Part shown: piece after piece, positions 24,687 through 33,206 of the stretch
How the letters are laid out: each line of letters opens with the position of its first letter
Position numbering within the stretch: the first letter of the stretch is position 1
DNA from: an uncultured Clostridia bacterium
GTDB lineage: Bacteria; Bacillota; Clostridia; Christensenellales; UBA1242
Assembly: GCA_949841045.1 (NCBI GenBank)
Contig: CATKXS010000013.1
Span: 1 to 36,265 of the forward strand
Length of the DNA: 36,265 nucleotides
Reading direction: 5' to 3'
The notes under the pieces: generated by a model
Told to the model about the DNA's origin: nothing
Databases searched by the model: none
Seen by the model: only the letters and a program-made list of their open reading frames with translations
Translations under genes and position numbers: made by a program

Positions 24687-24712
24687 AAACCGATTTAATC
24701 GGTTTATTTTTT
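24687..24712. terminator. Bidirectional terminator between the HTH operon and tilS
   Basis: AAACCGATT-T-AATCGGTTT with A-rich sequence left and T-rich right. Its core CCGAT TTA ATCGG (24690-24702) has the N5-TTA-N5' form and starts one base from the tilS stop (24704-24706). Confidence 0.85.
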
Positions 24713-26059
24713 TATTGCTTCGATTTTATATATAGTTGTTGTGTTGTCATCTATTTTAACCTTGTCTGATATTTCAATTCCCCCAACAACCAAAATCTCA
24801 TTATCAACTGCCAGAAGTGGAATATATTTTCGTTGTCTACTTGCAATTTTTTTATCAATGAAATAGTCCTTAAGTTTTTTTCTTCCCCCTCCAAATTTAA
24901 CAAACAAATCACCCTCTTGTCTAAATCTCCACTTAGCCTGTTTTGGGACTTTTTTTGCGTCTATATATAAGCTTTTTTTAGAAATTTCGCTATAATTTGC
25001 CTTTTTTACAACTATTTTGCCATAATTTGGCACAATTATTTCACCACACTTCAATTTTTCATCAAATTTAATTTCTTCTTCATGCTTATTCAAAATTGTC
25101 AAATAATCATATTCTTTAATTGCGACAGCCTCAAATGGAAGATTTATTTTTTTACCATTCTCACCCTTTAGCGCAAGCTCCTTTATGGAAGCGATATGTT
25201 TTCTTTCTATATCCTTTGTTATTCCAATTTTCTTAAAAGAATTAAAAAGTAATCTATTTATAATTGATGACGAATACAAGAAATATGAAACAGGTATTTT
25301 TATAAGTTTATCTTCTTCAATTAAGCCCTCTTCAAAAATTTGGCTGTTAATATATTCATCATCTTCTTTAACAGCTTTTCCAAAATTTACAATCGCATCA
25401 ACAGCATTAGGCCAACGCTTTGATATTTCTGGCAAAATAACATTTCGTACATAATTGCGGTTAAAGCTATTGTCGCCGTTGGTGTAATCTTCTATATGAT
25501 TAAGATTGTTATCCTTTAAATAAGACAAAATTTCATTCTTTGAAGTATCCAGAAGAGGTCTAACATAAAAATTATCACTAATTGTATCCATTCCCTTTGC
25601 CCCAGCAAGACCAGAGCCTCTGAAAATGTGCATTAAAATAGTCTCCGCTTGGTCGTTTTTGTGATGAGCAAGTGCGACCTTATTTACAACCTTCTTTTCT
25701 TTTAGCGCTTTAAACACTCCATACCTTGAATCGCGTCCTGCGGTCTCAAGGCTAATTCCTCTCTCTTTTGCGAGAAGTGGAACATCTATTTTAAAATTAT
25801 AAAACTTCACACCAAGTTCGCTTGCAAGGTTTTTTACGAAATCGCCGTCCTCTTTGCTATTCTCACGAATGCAATGGTCGACATATACAGCCACAACTTC
25901 TATGCCCAATTTCTTTTTGTTGACAGCCAAAAAATGCAGAAGCATCACCGAGTCACTTCCACCACTACAACCTACGCAAACTTTGTCTCCTTTTTCAAAG
26001 AGATTATTTTCTTTGATAAACTGTTCGATAGCTAGCATGGCTTCCTCACTTTTTTTCAT
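24704..26059 (-). CDS. tilS: tRNA(Ile)-lysidine synthase
   Basis: A 451-residue PP-loop ATPase with SGGSDS at about 30-35 (VGCSGGSDSVMLLHFLA), HHKNDQAETILMHIFRGSG in the catalytic domain, and a C-terminal TilS substrate-binding domain (WRFRQEGDLFVKFGGGRKKLKDYF at positions 24868-24938). It converts the C34 of the AUA-reading tRNA-Ile to lysidine, an essential decoding modification. The ATG at 26059 has only a weak AAGATAAG upstream. Gene order on the minus strand; convergent with the HTH operon. Confidence 0.95.
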   Translation of the reverse strand: MKKSEEAMLAIEQFIKENNLFEKGDKVCVGCSGGSDSVMLLHFLAVNKKKLGIEVVAVYVDHCIRENSKEDGDFVKNLASELGVKFYNFKIDVPLLAKERGISLETAGRDSRYGVFKALKEKKVVNKVALAHHKNDQAETILMHIFRGSGLAGAKGMDTISDNFYVRPLLDTSKNEILSYLKDNNLNHIEDYTNGDNSFNRNYVRNVILPEISKRWPNAVDAIVNFGKAVKEDDEYINSQIFEEGLIEEDKLIKIPVSYFLYSSSIINRLLFNSFKKIGITKDIERKHIASIKELALKGENGKKINLPFEAVAIKEYDYLTILNKHEEEIKFDEKLKCGEIIVPNYGKIVVKKANYSEISKKSLYIDAKKVPKQAKWRFRQEGDLFVKFGGGRKKLKDYFIDKKIASRQRKYIPLLAVDNEILVVGGIEISDKVKIDDNTTTIYKIEAIKK

Positions 26060-26242
26060 TATAACTTATCTTTTATTCATTACACAACATAAATTAAGAA
26101 AAAATATGTAAAAATTGATAAAAATTCCAAGTTTTATAAGAATTTATGTCAAATTTAAATAAAATTCCTTGTTTGTTTTACACTTTACTTAATGTGAAAA
26201 CTAAATAAATTCTCACAAAAATTCGCGTGCTTTTCATGTCTA

Positions 26243-26268
26243 AAAAAAAGAGCTTTACGCTCTTTTAA
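26243..26268 (-). terminator. Terminator after the 60-residue gene
   Basis: AAGAGC-GTAAA-GCTCTT on the minus strand followed by TTTT. The stop codon of the small gene lies in the 5' arm. The rest of 26069-26242 is AT-rich without a visible gene; it should contain the tilS promoter, which I could not pin down. Confidence 0.8.
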
Positions 26269-26447
26269 TCTTCTTCATCTCTATCGAACAGGTAATTCAT
26301 ATTGAATAGGCTTCGACTAAAAATTTTCATGCTCTCTAATACCTTTATGTAATCAGCGTCTTTTTTCTTAAGCACAAGACTGATTGCCTCATCAATAAAC
26401 TTACTTAGCATTTCATATTCACTTTCTATTTTTTCGTAATCTTTCAT
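26265..26447 (-). CDS. Small hypothetical protein, 60 residues
   Basis: Starts MKDYEKIESEYEMLSKF and is highly charged, predicted helical, with an acidic end NYLFDRDEED. The ATG at 26447 follows TAGGAG. It has its own promoter and terminator and is a real gene candidate despite its length. No family recognised. Confidence 0.65.
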   Translation of the reverse strand: MKDYEKIESEYEMLSKFIDEAISLVLKKKDADYIKVLESMKIFSRSLFNMNYLFDRDEED

Positions 26448-26509
26448 GGTGGCTCCTATAAATTTTTCTAGTAAAATATCTTATAAATTTATTGTCTAAA
26501 CTGCAAATC

Positions 26510-26538
26510 ATTATACATGCTTAGTAATTTAGTCTCAA
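26510..26538 (-). promoter_or_regulatory. Promoter of the 60-residue gene
   Basis: TTGAGA (26538-26533), spacer 17, TATAAT (26515-26510), about 55 bases before the ATG. Confidence 0.65.
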
Positions 26539-26573
26539 AGACAATATATGATTATAGTTTAAAAGTGAGACAA

Positions 26574-27134
26574 TTAAATATTATTTTCACTCTCACCACT
26601 ATTTTCAAAATAATGCTGATTATTGTATTCTTTTTGTCTTTCAAAAGTCTCTATAATAAATCCAACATATTCTTTTTCTGGCTTAATAGCGCATGCCATT
26701 TCACATGGTGTAAAGTCACAATCTGCAACTTTTGCCACTGTCTTTGTTAAGCTTTTAAATGCTTTTTGGTGTCTCTTAACTGAGATGCCAATGTCCTTTA
26801 AAAGTAGGTCATATCTGTCATTTAAAATTATATTATCTTGTTTAGTCTTCTCTTTAAATTGGCGTTTGCGTACCATAGTAAGAAGAGAATCATACAATCT
26901 TGTAACAAAAGTGTTTGTTGGGTCGTTAGAGTTTTCAACGCCCATATCGCCAAAAATTTCATCTCTTTCAAGTTCTTTCTTCTTTGCTTCTTCGTAAGTC
27001 TCATCAAGCATAGTAACAACCTCATTCAGTTGCCTCCAATCTTCAAGCATTGCATCAATAACTAAGTTGACGTCTTTATTAACCTCTGCAAGGTTATCAT
27101 ATTTCTTTCCTAAAAATTTATATTGTGTTGCCAT
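26574..27134 (-). CDS. Hypothetical protein, 186 residues, helical
   Basis: A hydrophilic protein rich in Lys, Glu and Asp without membrane segments, starting MATQYKFLGKKYDNLAEVNK; coiled-coil-like stretches around 40-70 and 85-120. Three cysteines near the end (about 148-160, VADCDFTPCEMACAI) form a C-x4-C-x3-C pattern that could bind metal, but this is only a guess. AAGGAGAG precedes the ATG; a -10 TATAAT lies 18 bases upstream. Function unknown. Confidence 0.65.
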   Translation of the reverse strand: MATQYKFLGKKYDNLAEVNKDVNLVIDAMLEDWRQLNEVVTMLDETYEEAKKKELERDEIFGDMGVENSNDPTNTFVTRLYDSLLTMVRKRQFKEKTKQDNIILNDRYDLLLKDIGISVKRHQKAFKSLTKTVAKVADCDFTPCEMACAIKPEKEYVGFIIETFERQKEYNNQHYFENSGESENNI

Positions 27135-27152
27135 AGCACTCTCCTTAGCCTT

Positions 27153-27181
27153 ATTATATCACCACTTTCCTAAAAAAGCAA
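27153..27181 (-). promoter_or_regulatory. Promoter of the 186-residue gene
   Basis: TTGCTT (27181-27176), spacer 17, TATAAT (27158-27153). Confidence 0.5.
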
Positions 27182-27212
27182 GACTTATTTTTTTCTCAAA
27201 CTAAGATTGAAT

Positions 27213-27779
27213 TTACTTTGCTTTAAAAAGTTTTTCATCAATTAAAATATCAAAAAACTGAACAAGTTCTTCCTTCTTATACAAGTTGTACTGAATCCAG
27301 TCAAGCGTAATAAATGTCATGCCACCTATAAAGAAATCTATTATAATATTAAGCGGAACAATATAATCTTCAGTATATTTGTTTCGACTGATAAGATACC
27401 TCAAACTTCTCTTAACAGTGGTCGAAATAAGTGAGACAATTTTTTCATCATTATGACTCAATATGAGTTTGAATTTTTCCTTATTTTCTTCAACGAAATC
27501 GAGAAATTTTACAATCAAACTTGTGTACATTTCTTTAGCTGAGGAATAATCTCCTCTTTCGATTGTACTTTCAAACATATCCTCTTCAAGTTCATCAAGC
27601 GCACAATTTAAAAGGTCGTTTTTATCCTGAAAATGATTGTAAAAGGTTGCACGATGCACCATTGCCTTATCGCATATTTCATTGATAGAAATTTTTTCTA
27701 TTGGGCTTGTTTGCATAAGTTCTAGTAATGCCAGTGTGAGCAATTTTTTTGTTCTTTTTACTCTCAAGTCTTCTTCCAT
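27213..27779 (-). CDS. TetR/AcrR-family repressor
   Basis: 188 residues with the N-terminal TetR helix-turn-helix ISINEICDKAMVHRATFYNHF at about 30-50 and a ligand-binding helical domain. It is divergent from the ABC-2 transporter operon, so it most likely represses that operon and itself; a perfect inverted repeat lies between them. GGGGG precedes the ATG at 27779. The ligand is unknown. Confidence 0.92.
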   Translation of the reverse strand: MEEDLRVKRTKKLLTLALLELMQTSPIEKISINEICDKAMVHRATFYNHFQDKNDLLNCALDELEEDMFESTIERGDYSSAKEMYTSLIVKFLDFVEENKEKFKLILSHNDEKIVSLISTTVKRSLRYLISRNKYTEDYIVPLNIIIDFFIGGMTFITLDWIQYNLYKKEELVQFFDILIDEKLFKAK

Positions 27780-27790
27780 TTTATTTCCCC

Positions 27791-27819
27791 CTTTTAGACA
27801 TTTTGGGCGTTTTTGTCAA
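27791..27819 (-). promoter_or_regulatory. Promoter of the tetR gene
   Basis: Perfect TTGACA (27819-27814), spacer 17, TAAAAG (27796-27791). The -35 overlaps the left arm of the inverted repeat at 27810-27833. Confidence 0.6.
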
Positions 27820-27833
27820 ATAGCCGACAAAAA
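27810..27833. promoter_or_regulatory. Candidate TetR operator
   Basis: Perfect TTTTTGTC-8-GACAAAAA. It covers the tetR -35 and lies 26 bases upstream of the ABC operon -35. Outer half-sites TTTTAGACA (27792-27800) and TGTCTAAAA (27915-27923) form a wider inverted pair around both promoters. Confidence 0.65.
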
Positions 27834-27858
27834 GAATATTTTAGTAAAATTATCTTGG

Positions 27859-27887
27859 TTGACCTCATAAATAATATAGCATATAAT
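27859..27887 (+). promoter_or_regulatory. Promoter of the ABC-2 operon
   Basis: TTGACC (27859-27864), spacer 17, TATAAT (27882-27887). AGGAGG follows at 27933-27938, six bases from the ATG at 27945. Confidence 0.75.
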
Positions 27888-27944
27888 TCTACTGATGTCA
27901 AAAAAATATACAAGTGTCTAAAAACTTACAAAAGGAGGCTTGAA

Positions 27945-28865
27945 ATGGAAAAGATAAATGTTGAAAATCTAACCAAAGATTACGGACATAATCGAGGTGT
28001 TTTTGATGTATCCTTTAAAGTAAAAGAAGGCGAAGTTTTTGGATTTTTAGGACCTAACGGTGCTGGTAAATCTACAACTATACGTCACCTAATGGGCTTT
28101 AGCAAACCTGACAGCGGAAAGGCACAAATACTGGGTTATGACAGTTTTGAAAATTATGATAAGTTTATGACCAACGTTGGTTATCTGCCCGGTGAAATTG
28201 CCCTTCCAAGCGGGCTTACTGGATACCAATTTATTGACATGATGAAAAAACTTAAGGGCGTCAAAGAGGACAAATTTTTAAAAGACCTCATCGACCGCTT
28301 TGAACTCGACCCGCGTGGAGACACCAAACGAATGAGTCTTGGCGTCAAGCGAAAACTTGCCATCGTAACGGCATTTTTGAGCGACCCTGACATACTTATT
28401 TTAGATGAGCCTACAAGCGGACTTGACCTTTCCATGCAACAAACTTTTATTGAGTTTATAAAAGAAGAAAAAAGACGTGGCAAAACCATTCTATTATCAA
28501 GTCATATTTTTGGCGAAGTTGACGCGACTTGTGACCAAATCGCAATTATTAAAGATGGAAAAATCGTTTCAGATTTTATCGCTGATGAACTTAAACATAA
28601 ATCTGACAAGACTTATCTTGTAAAATTCTCAAGCATGACGGACAAAAAGAAGTTTTTGAGTGCCAAAAAGAGTAGGCCATATTTTACTGCAATTGACTCT
28701 AACGACAAAGACGTTCTCATCTCAATAAATGACTCCAACATAAATGTACTTCTGCAAGAAATTTCAAAATACAAATTTATAGATTTTATCCACCTAAAAG
28801 AGAGCCTTGAAGATTACTTTATGAATTATTATAAGGAAGATAAAGATTTTGGAGGCGCGTTATGA
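27945..28865 (+). CDS. ABC-2 type ATP-binding protein, first subunit
   Basis: 306 residues from the ATG at 27945; a frame extension upstream to 27813 runs through the operator and promoter and is rejected. Contains Walker A GPNGAGKST, signature MSLGVKRKLAIV and Walker B ILILDEPTSGLD. C-terminal 80 residues are a divergent accessory region. Overlaps the next gene by four bases. Likely pairs with the second ATPase on one permease. Confidence 0.92.
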   Translation: MEKINVENLTKDYGHNRGVFDVSFKVKEGEVFGFLGPNGAGKSTTIRHLMGFSKPDSGKAQILGYDSFENYDKFMTNVGYLPGEIALPSGLTGYQFIDMMKKLKGVKEDKFLKDLIDRFELDPRGDTKRMSLGVKRKLAIVTAFLSDPDILILDEPTSGLDLSMQQTFIEFIKEEKRRGKTILLSSHIFGEVDATCDQIAIIKDGKIVSDFIADELKHKSDKTYLVKFSSMTDKKKFLSAKKSRPYFTAIDSNDKDVLISINDSNINVLLQEISKYKFIDFIHLKESLEDYFMNYYKEDKDFGGAL

Positions 28866-29818
28866 AAGAAAAGCTTGATAATAAAATCAATCAAATTGAA
28901 GAAGTAATTGAAGTCAATAATTTAACAAAAGATTATGGCGAAGGACGAGGCATTTTCAACATCACTTTCTCTCTTCACAAAGGTGAGACTCTCGGCTTTG
29001 TAGGTGCTAATGGAGCTGGCAAAACAACTACCCTTCGCAACATTATGGGCTTTTTAAAGCCAGATGGCGGAAGTGTAAAAATTCACGGCCTTGATTCTTG
29101 GGAAGATAGTGAAAAAACAAAAAAATACATAGGCTATGTTCCTGGCGAAATTGCTTTTCCAGACCTTAAAAGTGGAACAGTGTTTTTAAAATCGCAAGCT
29201 GAATTTTTAAATGTCACTGACATGACTAAAGCAAATGAGATTATTGAAAAGTTACAACTTGACCCCACTGCAAACCTTAAACGAATGAGTAAAGGAATGA
29301 AGCAAAAAACCGCACTAGTCGAGGCCCTTTTTAGTGACCCAGAGATAATAATTTTAGATGAACCAACCACCGGTCTTGACCCGCTTATGAGAGTGGCATT
29401 TTTGGAGTTGATAAAAAAAGAAAAAGAGGCTGGTAAGTCTATCATAATAAGCTCGCATCTATATGAAGAGCTTGAAAAAGTCTGCGACCGCGTTGCTCTT
29501 ATTGATTGCGGGAAGATAGTAAATATTATTGATATGAATGAACTTCACAATAGAGATTGGGCTGATTTTAAGATTGAATTTTATGATAAAAAGGACTATA
29601 AAGATTTTAATAAACTCAGATATAAAATCATACGAAAACAGCCTGAATATAATCAAGTTACAGTAAACATAGAAAAGAAAAACATTCCAAATCTTTTTAA
29701 AGACCTCACAATGTTCAATGTGAAATTTATTTCTGAAATTAAATTTACGCTTGAAAAACACTTTAATGAGGTTATTAGTAACTTAAAAACCAAAAAGGAG
29801 GAAAAAAATGATAAGTAA
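28862..29818 (+). CDS. ABC-2 type ATP-binding protein, second subunit
   Basis: 318 residues; paralog of the preceding gene with Walker A GANGAGKTT, signature MSKGMKQKTALV and Walker B IIILDEPTTGLD. Both ATPases are catalytically complete. GGAGG precedes the ATG inside the preceding gene. Its last eleven bases overlap the permease gene, whose ribosome binding site lies in its KKEEK-coding end. Confidence 0.92.
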   Translation: MKEKLDNKINQIEEVIEVNNLTKDYGEGRGIFNITFSLHKGETLGFVGANGAGKTTTLRNIMGFLKPDGGSVKIHGLDSWEDSEKTKKYIGYVPGEIAFPDLKSGTVFLKSQAEFLNVTDMTKANEIIEKLQLDPTANLKRMSKGMKQKTALVEALFSDPEIIILDEPTTGLDPLMRVAFLELIKKEKEAGKSIIISSHLYEELEKVCDRVALIDCGKIVNIIDMNELHNRDWADFKIEFYDKKDYKDFNKLRYKIIRKQPEYNQVTVNIEKKNIPNLFKDLTMFNVKFISEIKFTLEKHFNEVISNLKTKKEEKNDK

Positions 29819-31409
29819 ACCATTATTTAAACAGTCCTGCAAAGCCAACATAGGAATTTGGTCATTTGTAACCCTTATCACCTGCTTTATGCTTGCTATC
29901 ATTATTGCAGTACTGGGGAATTTAAATGTAGGAAGCATTCGCGATTCTATGGTTGACATGTTTGTAACCGATGCCATTGAATCCACGACGCAAAAACAAT
30001 CAATGACATATTATAACATTACCGAAAATGCTCTTACAACCTATGAATCACAACGAGTAAGCCTTAATTATCTTTTAAATCAAACTCTCTCTGATGAGCA
30101 AAAGAGCCAAATAATTGGCGCCTATAATAGCCTGGTAGAAAATGGAAAAAGTGATAATGAGGCAAGAGAAATTTTACTTTTTGGCAAAGAGGAAAATGAA
30201 AAGCTTGCAATAAACACTCTTATCACCTACTACCTCGCACAAGGCGAAAATTATACTCAAGCTGATATAAACTATTTCGTTCTTCGCTCTATTGAAGAGG
30301 AAATATATAATTCGCTTGTTGAAAGCGAGGGTGAAATGATTGCACAAGGCACAAAGGAGATTATTTCTCAAGCCATATCAGATTTTACCGAGTCGGGCTC
30401 CGATAATGCTTCCGATTTTGCAACTTTCTATATTCCACAAACTTTAAAAAAGATTTTAATTACCCAAAGTTTTGACTATCAAGACAGAACACTCTCAATA
30501 AAAGATTATTTCACTGAAGAAAAACTTGGCGATATTTCCCTTTCTTCAATTATATCCTATAAGGCTCAACTTGACGTAAAAGAAAAAGAGCTTAGAGAAA
30601 AAATTAGCACTGAAAATCCAACCTTTACTCAAGAACAGATAGATGAAGAAGTGGATAAAGAGCTTCAAGTTTACAAAGCCGAGCTTATTCCTTCACTTTC
30701 ATCAAGCATTCTTGACGACCTTCCAAAAGATGTCGCTGACGCACTCACCGAACTCGGCAGTCTTGACATATCAAGTTTAGTAATCGGCTCTATGTTCTTC
30801 CGCATGGCTGGTATTCTCCTTCCTATTGTCTATATAATCATGGCTTCAAACAACCTTATGGCATCTCAGGTAGACAGCGGGTCAATGGCATACGTGCTTT
30901 CAACCCCAACAAAAAGACGAACCGTTTCAATCACTCAAATGCTTTTCCTCGTCGGCTCACTATTTGCGATGTTTGTATGCACTACTATTGTAGGCCTTGT
31001 ATCCCTTGCCATTGTCAACTCAAGTGCCATTAGTATAGGCTATGTGGATATGGTGCTTTTCAATCTTGGTGCCTTCGTTGCAATGTTTGCAATTTCTGGA
31101 ATTTGCTTCCTTGCTTCAAGCTGGTTTAATAGAAGCAAACTTTCAATGTCAATTGGAGGAGGCTTGTCAATGTTCTTCCTCGTAACAACAATATTAGGTT
31201 TATTCGGCTCAAAAGTAATTCCTTCTGCAATGCGAATTGACGCTATGAACTACTTTAATTATTTCTCTATTATTTCTCTTTACGATTGTGAATCAATAAT
31301 GTCAGGCTCTCTCACCTTCCTTTGGAAGCTTGCAATACTGCTCGGGATAGGGATTGTAACTTACATAATTGCAATTTTCAAATTTAAGAAAAAAGACTTA
31401 CCTCTATAA
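29808..31409 (+). CDS. ABC-2 transporter permease with a large external domain
   Basis: 533 residues. One membrane span at about 19-42, then a long hydrophilic part (45-320, including SLSDEQKSQ-like helices rich in Glu, Ser and Asn; predicted outside), then about five spans between 328 and 525. This plan matches the permease of two-ATPase ABC-2 exporters in Bacillota, often linked to antimicrobial-compound resistance. Substrate unknown. AAGGAGG is seven bases upstream of the ATG. A terminator follows. Confidence 0.88.
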   Translation: MISKPLFKQSCKANIGIWSFVTLITCFMLAIIIAVLGNLNVGSIRDSMVDMFVTDAIESTTQKQSMTYYNITENALTTYESQRVSLNYLLNQTLSDEQKSQIIGAYNSLVENGKSDNEAREILLFGKEENEKLAINTLITYYLAQGENYTQADINYFVLRSIEEEIYNSLVESEGEMIAQGTKEIISQAISDFTESGSDNASDFATFYIPQTLKKILITQSFDYQDRTLSIKDYFTEEKLGDISLSSIISYKAQLDVKEKELREKISTENPTFTQEQIDEEVDKELQVYKAELIPSLSSSILDDLPKDVADALTELGSLDISSLVIGSMFFRMAGILLPIVYIIMASNNLMASQVDSGSMAYVLSTPTKRRTVSITQMLFLVGSLFAMFVCTTIVGLVSLAIVNSSAISIGYVDMVLFNLGAFVAMFAISGICFLASSWFNRSKLSMSIGGGLSMFFLVTTILGLFGSKVIPSAMRIDAMNYFNYFSIISLYDCESIMSGSLTFLWKLAILLGIGIVTYIIAIFKFKKKDLPL

Positions 31410-31458
31410 ATAATATTTTCATAGTATAGCCACCTAAGATTTAATCGTCATTCTAACT

Positions 31459-31492
31459 TAAAAGCGAGCTTTAGTTTAAGCCCGCTTTTTTG
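31459..31492 (+). terminator. Terminator of the ABC-2 operon
   Basis: AAAAGCGAGCTT/AAGCCCGCTTTT (one mismatch) around a TAGTTT loop, then TTTT. Confidence 0.8.
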
Positions 31493-31525
31493 TTTTTATC
31501 AAAAATTTTACATTTTTCGCCAAAA

Positions 31526-33109
31526 TTATGAAAAATCATCTTGATTTTTGCTTATTTTTGCAGTTTTGTCTGCAAAAAACTTTCCGATTGTCAATTTGTA
31601 GTATTTTATGGTAAGCGGAAATGATGTCACTAAGTATACAGCCATGCCCAAAATAACAGCTAGAGCAAGGCCTAAAAATCCTCCAATGAGAGAGAGGAAA
31701 ATCTTAACCACCATGTACATTATAAAGGCTGAAAGTAGTGGCAAAACTATATCAAAAAATGGAAATTTTATAAGTTTGGAAAGCTTAATCAAAATGCATA
31801 TTGACACAACAAGTGCTAAAGTAATATTTGAAATTGCTATTGAAAAAATAGAAATCTCTTTAAGTGGAGCAGTTATAAATAATATCACTATTTTACCTAT
31901 TCCGCCTAAAATACTAAAAATAAGCGAATAGGTAAAATATCCATTTGCCTGCAAAAGTGAAAGTAAAAATTGCATTATTGCAGTTAAAATTATTGAAATT
32001 CCGCTTAAAAGTGTTAGTTGAAGGGCAATTTTGAGATAATTATTTATAATTTTTGGATATATAAGCGGATACAGTACTCCTGAAACAGACATAATTCCTA
32101 GCACAAGCGGAAGTAGAATAAACCACATTGCAAGGAATGCTTTTTTTATCATTTTTTTCTGACCCTCTATATCACCTTGTGTTGCAAGGAAGGCTAGGTT
32201 TGGAAGGAGAGACACGGCAACTGCCAAAGAAATTATAAGTGGGAAATTTAGTATCGCTCCTACTATTCCAGTTTGAAGCCCATAGAGCGCTGTTGCGTTT
32301 TCATGACTAATGCCTGCTCTCATCAAAAGAGTTATAATAAATAGTGCTTCAACAGCATGTGAAAGTGGCAAAACCACACCACCAAATGTTAAGGGCAAGG
32401 AGGCTGAAAAGAACTCTCTTTTCCCCTCTTTATTGAAATCGTATCGCCCATTCTTGCTAGCACTCCAAAAAAGATATAAAAATGCAAATATTTCGCTTAT
32501 CAAAATTCCTAAAAAAGCTCCAAACACTCCTCGCTCAACACTATGACTTCCAAACAGATATGCAAAAATGAGCCCAAAGGCAAATTTTGTAATCTGTTCG
32601 ATTATCTGGCTTACTGCCGTTGGCGTCATATCGCTGTATCCTTGCAATAGTCCTCTTGTAACTCCAACTAATCCACCTAAAGGCAGAATAACTGCGACTA
32701 TTAAATAGCAGTTGGCACCCTTTCCAATTCCTTGCACTGAAGCAATTGGCGATGAAAAAAGAACAAACATTAAGGAAAAAAGAACACTAAGCGAAAGGGT
32801 AAATATGAGTCCATACCTAAGATATGAACCTATTTTTTTATAGTCGCCTCTTGCTCTAGCACTGGACACTAGTTTTGAAAGTGCATTTGTCACCCCGCCC
32901 GAAACAAAAACCAAAGCAAGCGAGTAAAGAGACATGACCATTTGAAATATGCCAATTCCTTCTATGCCAATAATGTTTGTAAGAGGAAGTCTAAAAAGTC
33001 CACCAAAGAACTTGCAAATAATTCCGCTCAAGATGAGGACAAAAGCGCCTTTTCCTATACTATTTTTCATAATTCTAGCATGCCTAATTGATTTAAAAGT
33101 ATTCGCCAT
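31526..33109 (-). CDS. SpoVB/MATE-like polysaccharide or lipid II flippase family protein
   Basis: 527 residues with about 14 membrane spans and the N-terminal phrase RLPLTNIIGIEGIGIFQMVMSLY plus VTRGLLQGYSDMTPTAVSQIIEQ-like loop (positions 32577-32660), typical of the SpoVB/YtgP/MurJ-like group of the MOP exporter superfamily. These flip lipid-linked cell-wall or capsule precursors, or take part in spore cortex formation. Which of these applies cannot be read from sequence. ATG at 33109 has AAAGG four bases upstream; an internal ATG at 33067 has none. Confidence 0.88.
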   Translation of the reverse strand: MANTFKSIRHARIMKNSIGKGAFVLILSGIICKFFGGLFRLPLTNIIGIEGIGIFQMVMSLYSLALVFVSGGVTNALSKLVSSARARGDYKKIGSYLRYGLIFTLSLSVLFSLMFVLFSSPIASVQGIGKGANCYLIVAVILPLGGLVGVTRGLLQGYSDMTPTAVSQIIEQITKFAFGLIFAYLFGSHSVERGVFGAFLGILISEIFAFLYLFWSASKNGRYDFNKEGKREFFSASLPLTFGGVVLPLSHAVEALFIITLLMRAGISHENATALYGLQTGIVGAILNFPLIISLAVAVSLLPNLAFLATQGDIEGQKKMIKKAFLAMWFILLPLVLGIMSVSGVLYPLIYPKIINNYLKIALQLTLLSGISIILTAIMQFLLSLLQANGYFTYSLIFSILGGIGKIVILFITAPLKEISIFSIAISNITLALVVSICILIKLSKLIKFPFFDIVLPLLSAFIMYMVVKIFLSLIGGFLGLALAVILGMAVYLVTSFPLTIKYYKLTIGKFFADKTAKISKNQDDFS

Positions 33110-33123
33110 ATACCTTTAAAAAC

Positions 33124-33152
33124 TTGACAAATAGAGCTTTTGTAATTAAAAT
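33124..33152 (+). promoter_or_regulatory. Promoter of the pnuC-like gene
   Basis: Perfect TTGACA (33124-33129), spacer 17, TAAAAT (33147-33152), followed by the inverted repeat GATTAT-TT-ATAATC (33161-33174) at the expected transcription start: a candidate operator. Confidence 0.7.
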
Positions 33153-33206
33153 AGGTGATGGATTATTTATAATCGACTATATGATTAAATTATACGGAAT
33201 GAAAAA

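Noticed and set aside
27813-27944. N-terminal extension of the first ABC-2 ATPase
   Set aside because: It would run through the promoter and operator; the ATG at 27945 has an ideal ribosome binding site.
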